This document shows positions 56,800-64,000 of a DNA stretch of 64,000 bases, piece by piece (position 1 is the stretch's first letter; every line of letters begins with the position of its first letter). The position numbers were made by a program, and so were the translations under genes. The DNA comes from Podocnemis expansa. Lineage: Eukaryota > Chordata > Testudines > Podocnemididae. The stretch is taken from NCBI GenBank assembly GCA_007922195.1, contig ML682059.1, positions 10,435,118 to 10,499,117 of the forward strand, given 5' to 3'. Below the pieces are notes generated by a model. It worked only from the letters and a program-made list of their open reading frames with translations, searched no databases and was not told the origin of the DNA.

Positions 56800-57860
56800 C
56801 CCAGTGCTCTGACAAGGTAAAACACATTCTGATAAACAGCAGAAAACCATCAACAAGACGCACTTACCTGCAGAAATGGCGCCGCTTCTCCATATGGTCC
56901 TCGCAGAGATCTCTCAATCCCATCAACGCTCCCCTTCCCAACATTCTGGAGTACCTCTCCAACCTGCAAGAAACAAACATCTCTGTTAACACCATTAAAG
57001 TCCATGTGGCAGCAATTTCTACCTTCCATACTCATATCAATGGCTCATCCATATTTACCCACCCAATAATGAAAAGATTCATGTCAGGACTTCAAAACCT
57101 ATACCCACAGACTCGCCCTCCTGCACAACCATGGGATTTGACCATGGTCCTCCGCACATTAATGGGACCACCTTATGAACCATTAGCAAAGTGTTCCCTC
57201 CTACATATGTCTGTGAAAGTTTCTTTCCTGGTAGCAATTACCTCAGCCAGGAGAGTAGGAGAACTAGCAGCCCTCATGGCTCATCCCCCATATACAATCT
57301 TCTTCAAAGATAAGGTTTCCCTATGTCCACATCCCAAATTCCTTCCGAAAATCACATCCCCATTTCATTTGAATCAGACAATACATTTGCCAACCTATTT
57401 TCCTAAGCCACATGCTGTCCCACAGCAGTCGGCGTTCCATATTCTAGATGTGAGACGGGCCCTAGCCTTCTACCTCCAATGAACAAAAGACTTCAGGAAA
57501 ACACCCAGACTTTTTGTCTCCACCACAGAGCGCTCTCAGGGTAACCCAATATCAAAGCAAAGACTTTCGAACTGGATATCATCATGCATCAGAGCAGCGT
57601 ATACTTTATCTGGACTTGATCCACCAGAAACCATTACAGTGCTCTCAACTAGATCACGTGCCACTTCCACAGCCTTCCTGCGCAATGTACCACTTTTACA
57701 TATCTGCCAGGCTGCCACATGGTCATCAACTGACACCTTCATGAAACATTATGCCATAGACCAACACTCTAAACTTGACACCGCAGTTGGTCTAGCAGTT
57801 CTGCGAACGTCAAACTCAATTAATTCTGAAGTTCCCACCTCCCCAACAGAAAACTGTTAG
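56800..57860 (+). pseudogene. DIRS copy E tyrosine recombinase, interrupted by one TGA
   Basis: A nearly continuous frame. It contains LINSRKPSTRRTYLQKWRRF, VNTIKVHVAAISTFHTHING, QPWDLTMVLRTLMGPPYEPL, FLVAITSARRVGELAALMAH (conserved Arg) and HPKFLPKITSPFHLNQTIHL. A single TGA stands at about 57480 where the other copies have an Arg codon, which fits CpG decay. The same frame continues with LFVSTTERSQGNPIS, then VLSTRSRATSTAFLRNVPLL, where the conserved His-x-x-Arg has Leu in place of His, and TFMKHYAIDQH with the putative catalytic Tyr. Otherwise the longest recombinase in the window. Confidence 0.85.
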
Positions 57861-57867
57861 ATACTCA

Positions 57868-58245
57868 CCTGAAGTGGAGCAGTTGGGGACACTGCTTGAA
57901 GAAGAAATGGAGGTTACTCACCTTGGTTCAGTAGCCAGAGTTGTTCGAGATGCATGTCCCCGACATGCTCCATTACCCTTCCCTCCTCCCCTCTACTTCG
58001 GCGCATACCTTTACTCAGGGTCTCTGCAGTAGATGGCAAACAGAGGGACCAGGGAGGCAGCTGCGCTCATCCCTCAGGTGCGAAATTCTAACAGCCTCAT
58101 TCTCGGAGTGCGCCTTCCCCCCAAGCAGGGGGTACTGCTGTCAAATCTCCGATCCAGGTGTGGGGGGTGCCCACACACCTGAAGTGGAGCATGTCGGGGA
58201 CACGCATCTCGAAGAACTCCGGCTACTGCACCAAGGTGAGTAACT
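57868..58245 (+). repeat. DIRS copy E complementary region and right inverted repeat
   Basis: 57868-57975 has CCTGAAGTGGAGCAGTTGGG, GACACTGCTTGAAGAAG and TTGTTCGAGATGCATGTCCC, inverted copies of DIRS outer ends. 57976-58245 is the right repeat, related to those of copies B and D2. Confidence 0.78.
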
Positions 58246-58436
58246 TCCATTTGTTTTCCATCTACTTAACACTTATTTATTACTTATAGAGACTGGGTTT
58301 GATCCTTTGGTTTAAAATGGAGAACACTAAAACGAATTTTCTAGCAAGACATTGCCCTGTTATTTACATCTTTGATGAGGACAAAGAAGTTTTGTTTAAT
58401 TTTACATGCATAATGAAGTTCTCGATCTTCTTCCAG

Positions 58437-58592
58437 GTGACAAATAAAAAGCCAGTAACGATACTTGAAATACTTCAAAAAATCCGTCTACATGTTTCAG
58501 TGCCACAGTGCGATGTGTTCGGATACTTAAGTATAGAATCTGAAATTGTGATTCTCATCATACCCGTTGACCAAAACCCCAAACGGTTGCAG
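58437..58592 (+). CDS. RECK: RECK exon (probably exon 20)
   Basis: Acceptor CTTCTTCCAG, donor GTAGAG. The exon is in phase 0 at both ends and encodes 52 residues: VTNKKPVTILEILQKIRLHV, then PQCDVFGYLSIESEIVILII and DQNPKRLQ. It corresponds to about residues 849-900, a conserved C-terminal region between the last cysteine-rich segment and the GPI signal. It is separated from the previous exon by a 13.3-kb intron full of DIRS copies. Similarity to vertebrate RECK is high throughout. Confidence 0.96.
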
Positions 58593-60089
58593 GTAGAGTT
58601 TACTATTATTTTCTTAGTTTACTGTTATTTTCTTTAGTCGTTTCTGTTCCATTTTATTTCAGTGCAGGTTGTCATATTTATAGTCTGTACTGTGTACCGT
58701 TTACTTTTACATTCATCTTACACTTGAAAAGCTACAATGTGGCAAGAGGAGAATGGAATTCATTTGTATTGTTTTGTACCAGAAGGCGCCTGTTCTGAGA
58801 CGTCTCTGGTGGTTTGTGCCTAAGGTTTCCTATTATAAAGATAAAGTGTATGTGTTTAACACTCTGAACTGTTTTCATGAGAGGGTCTGAAAGAAGAGAT
58901 TGTGGATAGAGCTGTGTGAATAACCAATGTTTTGAATCAGTGCTGAATAAAAAAAAAATTAGTTTCAGGTCAAGAAGAATGTTTTATTTAGTTATTGAGT
59001 TATTTTCTTTGAAGTAAAATTGAAGCAAAATTTTTAAAACAAAGTTATTTGGAATCAAAAAATCAAATCACTTCATTTTGACTTTTGGAACTTGTTTCTT
59101 TTTTGTCTGAAACAGTTTATCAAATTTGACATTAATCTATGCAATATTTTGGTCAACCCAAAAGTGCACTTTTCAGTAAAAAAAAACAAGTTTGAAAAAT
59201 TGCACCTAGCTTTAGTGGCAGATGCTAGAGGAGTATGTTGGAACACACAGTAGATAAGAGCAAAGGAAAGAAAAAAAATACCACAAATGCCCCCTGCTTC
59301 ATTTTGCTAGCATTCATGCTATTTTTAACTTTAAAAAATGCAATAAAATAATATAAAACTCAATGCTTTATCCTCAAGTGAACTATTTCTTAGCTGATGG
59401 ATACATTGAGTATAATACGAAAGAATTTTCATTTAAAATTTCGCAAAGAACAGCTGTTTATAGAAGAGTGACAGTCATGCATATAAAAATGTGCGTAAGA
59501 GTATGAGTTTATAACTTTACAGTATTGTGTCCTTGGTCTGTTACTTTACAAGCATGTAAGTGTGTATGAATGGATTACACCCGAGTTTGTCTTGACACTA
59601 AATATAGATATGGATTAGGCTACCACCCATATCTGTGCACATGTTCTCAGTTTCTGGAAACTGTGACAGCTCTGCTGACTTGAATGGAGCTACATCTGCT
59701 AACCATCTTCTATGTTTCTGTGACTATCCCAGTTTTAGTAGGGTTACCCTATCTCTTACAAACCTAGTTAGCTGTGTGCAACCAAGTCCCCAAATACTTT
59801 TCAGGACTTGTAAAAGGAAATAATGTTGCAGTGTGCTTTCCCAGCATAATAATAGTGTGACATAGCTACTTTGTGCTATCAGACAAATACACATAGCTGT
59901 GAATTAATAAACCCGGACAAAAAGGCGTTAAATTATTTTGCTTGGAGCAACTCAAAAGTACTACAGTAAAAACAAGCTTCAAATACGCATTGCATTTCTT
60001 TTTCCTGGAACTTTTGTTTCAGTCTCACACTTTGCTGGTTAGGTTTCTGCATGTCAAAAAAAAAAAAAAAGCAACCCTATACTTTTGTT

Positions 60090-60285
60090 AAGTGTCTTGT
60101 GGCACTTTTAGACTGACAAATTTATTTACTGTATGAGCATTTGTGGAAGAAAATCCCACTTCATCAGATGCTTTGAAGATAAATTCCCCATCTTAAAGCA
60201 TCTGACAAAGTAGGATTCTCTCCCACAAAAACTCAGGATAAATTTGTCAGTCTTTAAAAGTGCCATAGGACTCCTTGATTTCTGT
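60090..60285. mobile_element. Foldback short repeat (both arms, ends trimmed)
   Basis: The left arm (GTGTCTTGTGGCACTTTTAG, TGAGCATTTGTGGAAGAA) and right arm (TCTCCCACAAAAACTCAGGA, GTGCCATAGGACTCCTTG) are complementary around a centre near 60190. Same family as 21777-21993. No target duplication is visible. Confidence 0.7.
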
Positions 60286-61099
60286 TTTATAATGAGGTTC
60301 CCTCGGGGCTTAGGACTCACACTGACTGATTCATTTTTTTTTAATTTATATATTAATGTGCATTGTTTTAAAATTAAGATTTCTCTTTTTTAAAAGGAAG
60401 TGGGATAAGGTGAAGCAGACTAGAATCTATATTTTGTGCTCCTTCTATAAGATAAATATTCAGGCAATAGCATTTCATCAAATGATTAATCTCCACAAAC
60501 TTATTTTGTGTATTCAGTTTTACTTCCTGTATGGGCCAGAGTTAAGTCTATTTTAAGTGCACAGAATTTGATCAGTTACTTTTAAGTTGCATCAGCTTAC
60601 ATGGTGGCTGAATTTGACTTTACCCCACCTATCAAGATTGCTATAATTTGTAGTGTTGAGTTGAATTTATATACTTACACTGATGATGGAGTGTGGTTTA
60701 CACCCCACAATTAATGCTGCAGCTAAGTTTCCATTATAACTGCAGTTTCTACCTGCACTGTGAAAACCTAAATAAATAAATAAATATTAATTTGGTTGTA
60801 AAATGGCAGGCTGGAGGACTGGGACTGTAATTAGACTATTCAGAATTTTTCTATAAAATTTGAATTGAATCAGACCAGGGGTTTCTGAGTTGACACCCTA
60901 AAATTGAAGGTGCTTACCAATCATCAAAAGTTTAACTTTTTTCTAGTTTGTAGACAATAAAACTAAGTTTCTCCTGTACAAAACCTCAAGATAGTCTAAT
61001 TTCAGAAGTTATTAACTTTTGAACTTAGAATGTTGTGAAATATCATCCCTAGTGAGTTTAGCATAGCATGAAAAGGATTTCTGAAAAATGAAATTTGGT

Positions 61100-61430
61100 T
61101 AATTTTTGTTTACTAAGAGAAGTCTGTGGTTTTGCCTGTACTGAAATCCCTGCATTGGTCTCCACGGATCAGTGCAGCGGGATCGATTGAGTGGCCAGTC
61201 GAGACCTGCTCAATTGATCCTGGAAGTGCTCTCCATTCGATGCAGTAACTCCACCCCCACCCCCAAAAAGAATAAGGCTGTGTCAAATGGAGAGCATTTC
61301 TCATCAGCACAACCCAGTGAAGACGCTGTGGTAAGGGAGGGTAAGTAAGTCAATGGGAAATACGCATTCTACAGCCCGAAGCTTGCGTATCTCCCATCAC
61401 CCCAGCACAGCAGCATAGACCAGGCTATGT
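61100..61430. repeat. Possible dispersed repeat
   Basis: Locally GC-richer than its surroundings, with partly self-complementary segments such as GGGAAATACGCA versus TGCGTATCTCCC. Resembles reptile interspersed DNA repeats, but no clear ends or duplication. Confidence 0.4.
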
Positions 61431-61989
61431 CCTTGTGCAAAGGGCCTCAGAATGTAACCTGAGCATTATAAAGTCTTGTCAGGAGAAAAGAAAAAGCATT
61501 TCCTTGAGAAGGTTACTGAATCTCATAAGTTTCATAGGCCTCGGGGCACCAAACCTACTAAGGTTCTCTGGGAATTCTCCACTCGCATAGACCTCAGTGC
61601 AGTATCTTGTGAACCAGAAGGAAATCCTGTGATTTCTAGCAGTTTGAGAGACTTCTTTCTGATTCTGGTCCATGATGATATTTGGGCCTTTGAAATTACT
61701 AAATTATGATAAACTATTTTAAGCTTCATAATTTTCTCACCATGGAGCTGTCACAGTAGAACTCATAAGTAACTCAGGCACTTCACAAAGAGGTAAAACT
61801 TAGCAGTGCTTTTTAAAATTTTTGGTTTTTTTGTTTTTATTGCAACAGGGTTATTTTATCAGAATGAGTTTGGGCTGCCCTGGACAATTCACTTGTGACT
61901 TCACTGTCCTAAGCATTATTCAGCATCCTAAATGTTAATCTTTTGGGTAAAGAAAAGAGTTTTAACTAAATTGTGGATTTCTCTTCTAG

Positions 61990-62205
61990 ATTGAAGCCTG
62001 CAATAAAGAAGCAGAAAAAATAGAGTCGCTGATAAATTCTGACAGCCCAACTTTAGCATCTCATGTGCCTTTATCAGCACTTATCACATCTCTAGTGCAA
62101 GTTTCCTCTATTGTATCTTCTTCCTCTACTAAAGTCGTGCCTATATTACAGCCCCTGCTCTTAAGCCTTATATTGACCTTGTCAGTAGCAATATATAAAA
62201 CATAA
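61990..62205 (+). CDS. RECK: RECK terminal exon with GPI signal (probably exon 21)
   Basis: The acceptor is CTCTTCTAG. The coding part encodes 71 residues: IEACNKEAEKIESLINSDSP, then TLASHVPLSALITSLVQVSS, a Ser-rich stretch, and the hydrophobic tail ILQPLLLSLILTLSVAIY before KT and stop (TAA, 62203-62205). The small-residue region followed by a hydrophobic C-terminus is the pattern of a GPI-anchor addition signal, as expected for RECK, which is tethered to the outer face of the plasma membrane. The first half is highly conserved. The tail keeps hydrophobicity but differs from mammals in sequence, which is normal for GPI signals. Confidence 0.96.
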   Translation: MEACNKEAEKIESLINSDSPTLASHVPLSALITSLVQVSSIVSSSSTKVVPILQPLLLSLILTLSVAIYKT

Positions 62206-63360
62206 CTGCTTAGAAAATGTGCAAATTATATATCATATTGTATTTTTTCTATATTGCGAAGGACATTCAGAACTGCTGATTGATTAATAGAGCAAAGTAT
62301 ATTTTAACCAGAAAAAAAAATATTATCAGTTTGGTTCAACAAAAATTCCAAAAAAGGTTTTAAAATACTAATATTTTTCCTTAAAGAAAAATTTTAAAAC
62401 AATCCAAAAGAAGGCTCTCCTATTAATCACTAGCCAAAAGACTTTTACTCACAATTAAATCATTTTTGTGCACACATACCAGAAAAATATTGTACAATAT
62501 TCTAAAACTGTGACTCCATGAAAAGGGAATTGTTGCACAAACAATTCTGTTATTTTCATCAGTGAACAAATGTTGTATTTAGATTTTTATAAGTGCTATT
62601 TTTATATTATTCAGATGTGTATCATTGAGAATAATGAGAAGCATGCACCTATTTTAAACATCAATTTTTGGAAGTAACAAAAATTGCTGCTACTTAAGTA
62701 ATTTACCAAAAACTGAAGTGAGTCATTTTTCATGTGAATATATTATATTTTATTATGAAGAAAGCTAAATAGCCATAGGCCTATCCCAGCAAACTCTCAC
62801 GTTTTGAGTAGCTTTACTCATATGAATAAGTGTTTGCAGGATATTGGGCCCCATATTTGTAAAATGACAATCATTTTCTAAGCCAGAACTTGACTTACAT
62901 TAAGAAGTGGAGACATGTATTCATTTCTATAGTTTTGTATTACAGATATCATGTATTCTGTCTGATTTTCTTATTGGATGCAAAATTTTAAAACCTTTAT
63001 TTATAAGTGCCATTTTAAATATTGCAGTGTTTGCATGTTATCTAATGAAAATTATACTTTAAATATGTTTAAATGTTTTATACAAAAATACAGTGAAAGT
63101 TATTGTATTTTATGCACCTGAACTTAATCTACATGAAGTGTTTTGTATCAGTATTATAGCAGCCAACTTTTGAAGTGTACACAGAAAAACTTTTTTGCCA
63201 AAATGTTGAACTTTAAAAGAAGGCACTGAAAACTCTTGGGATATTTTGTATGTAACTGCAGCATGTTTGTAGCAATTATTTCCTGTTAAAAAAAATTACT
63301 TTTCAATGCAAATGTATCAAAGCTTTTTTATTTTAATAAAAAGAACATTTATTTTCTCAT
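62206..63360 (+). other. RECK: RECK 3' UTR
   Basis: AT-rich sequence downstream of the stop with several ATTTA motifs. It runs to the expected cleavage zone about 15-25 bases past the AATAAA at 63335. The exact end is not visible from sequence alone. Confidence 0.7.
63335..63340 (+). terminator. RECK: Polyadenylation signal AATAAA
   Basis: Canonical AATAAA followed by a T-rich downstream region (TTTATTTTCTC). It is the best candidate signal after the RECK stop. Confidence 0.75.
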
Positions 63361-63551
63361 GTATACTTAAAAAAAATATACGATTTTGTAAAATCTTTCA
63401 CATAGTTCAGTGTTTGATTTTGTTTGCTTTCAAATATCACACCTTGACAAAATGAAATGGAAAAATACATATTTATATAACATCTAGATTTTAAAACTTG
63501 CCAAAGTAAGTAAATTCCAAATTACAATGTTTACAATAGATTTGTATAGAC
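63361..63551 (+). other. Downstream of RECK
   Basis: AT-rich sequence between the probable RECK 3' end and the next transposon. No feature seen. Confidence 0.5.
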
Positions 63552-64000
63552 CAGATGTGGCCAAAACTGCGGCTCACGAGCTGCATGTGGCTCTTTAAAG
63601 AAAAATTACAGCTCCTGGAAGAGTGCAGCAGGGAAGGGCAGCATGGCGGGAGATGGGTGAGAAATTTGCAACGATCGGGGACAGCAGAGAGGTGGCGGCA
63701 CCTTGAGAGCCAGCAGCAGAGGAGCAGCATTGTGAGAGCTGCAGGAAAAAGCAGCGTAGTCAGAGTTAGGGGGAGGGGCAGCATTGTGAGAGCCCACAGG
63801 GAAAAAGCAGCCGGGTAAGAGCGGAGAAGAGAGGGGAGGGGCAGCATTAAGAGAGCCAGCAGAAGAAAGCAGTGTGGTAAGAGCCAAGAGGGGAGGGGTG
63901 GCACTGTGAGAGCCAGCAGGGAAAAGCAATGTGGTCAGTTAGGTGCAAAAACAAGCACTCAAAGTAAGCAACTGTCAGATTCTACAGTTTACCCACACTA
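63552..64000. mobile_element. hAT-like element, left end and interior (runs off window)
   Basis: It begins CAGATGTGGCCAAAACTGCG, then GGCTCACGAGCTGCATGTGG, a typical hAT-MITE left end. From 63690 to 63945 it has tandem units of roughly 55-63 bp on the theme GGGGCAGCATTGTGAGAGCC and AGCAGGGAAAA. The right end and duplication lie outside the window. The open frames in the repeats are compositional. Confidence 0.65.

Larger units (their letters stand above)
56130..58245 (+). mobile_element. DIRS-type retrotransposon, copy E (3' half)
   Basis: It starts within RNase H and runs through the recombinase, the complementary region (57868-57975) and the right inverted repeat to about 58245. The right end reads CGGCTACTGCACCAAGGTGA followed by GTAAC. 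The 5' half is missing. It ends about 190 bases before the RECK exon at 58437. Confidence 0.8.
58593..61989 (+). other. Last RECK intron
   Basis: AT-rich intron sequence with two repeats listed separately (60090-60285 and 61100-61430). No coding segment flanked by splice sites was seen. It ends TTTCTCTTCTAG. Confidence 0.55.

Noticed and set aside
61476..61709. 77-codon open frame in the last RECK intron
   Set aside because: No splice sites, domain or conservation evidence; the neighbouring RECK exons join directly in phase 0.
63490..63929. Open frames of up to 137 codons near the right edge
   Set aside because: They are in tandem purine-rich repeats of a hAT-like element, with Ser/Leu/Pro repeats reflecting the unit and not a protein.
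1..64000. CRISPR arrays, tRNA or rRNA genes, operons
   Set aside because: None seen; the direct repeats present are transposon termini or short tandem units, and the genome is clearly a vertebrate nuclear one.

Overview
This window is vertebrate nuclear DNA, most likely from a turtle; the species is inferred, not proven. It holds the 3' half of one protein-coding gene on the + strand, RECK (reversion-inducing cysteine-rich protein with Kazal motifs). RECK is a GPI-anchored cell-surface glycoprotein that restrains matrix metalloproteinases and serves as a WNT7 co-receptor. Ten exons with correct GT/AG borders and compatible phases were read by eye: 7976-8112, 22822-22962, 30914-31102, 33273-33395, 33998-34169, 37464-37656, 41218-41428, 45020-45093, 58437-58592 and 61990-62205 (stop). 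They encode about 536 residues, the C-terminal part of a roughly 971-residue protein, including the three Kazal-like modules and the hydrophobic GPI-signal tail. By comparison with the 21-exon human gene they are probably exons 12-21. A 3' UTR of about 1.15 kb ends near the AATAAA at 63335.

Almost everything else is intron filled with transposable elements. The dominant class is DIRS-type retrotransposons: gag-like ORF, RT/RNase H with a YLDD-type box, tyrosine recombinase, inverted terminal repeats and an internal complementary region. At least eight copies are visible, and all lie in the same sense as RECK. Copy A occupies 1-6765. Copy B spans 8629-21768 and contains an LTR that itself contains copy C (14404-20161). 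Copy G spans 25695-30160 and contains an LTR-like insert. Copy F (35175-36440) is truncated to its left end. Copy D2 (46701-52607) is the most complete and sits inside older copy D1. Copy E (56130-58245) keeps its 3' end.

The second class is short non-autonomous DNA transposons with CAG...CTG-type ends and 8-bp target duplications (hAT-like). Nine have both ends visible and one runs off the right edge. Other elements are five loci of a foldback short repeat, three LTR-class insertions (an inverted pair of one family plus one other) and an LTR-like element with unusual flanks, one CR1 LINE 3' end, and a repeat at 33554-33826 of a kind I associate with turtle genomes.

Two assembly gaps are present, at 31585-31984 (400 N) and 46110-46209 (100 N, flanked by poly-T). 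No tRNA, rRNA, CRISPR or second cellular gene was found. The most unusual features are the multi-level nesting of datable insertions, the one-way orientation of the DIRS copies, splice-donor-like right termini of those copies, and a transposon 43 bp upstream of the first visible RECK exon.
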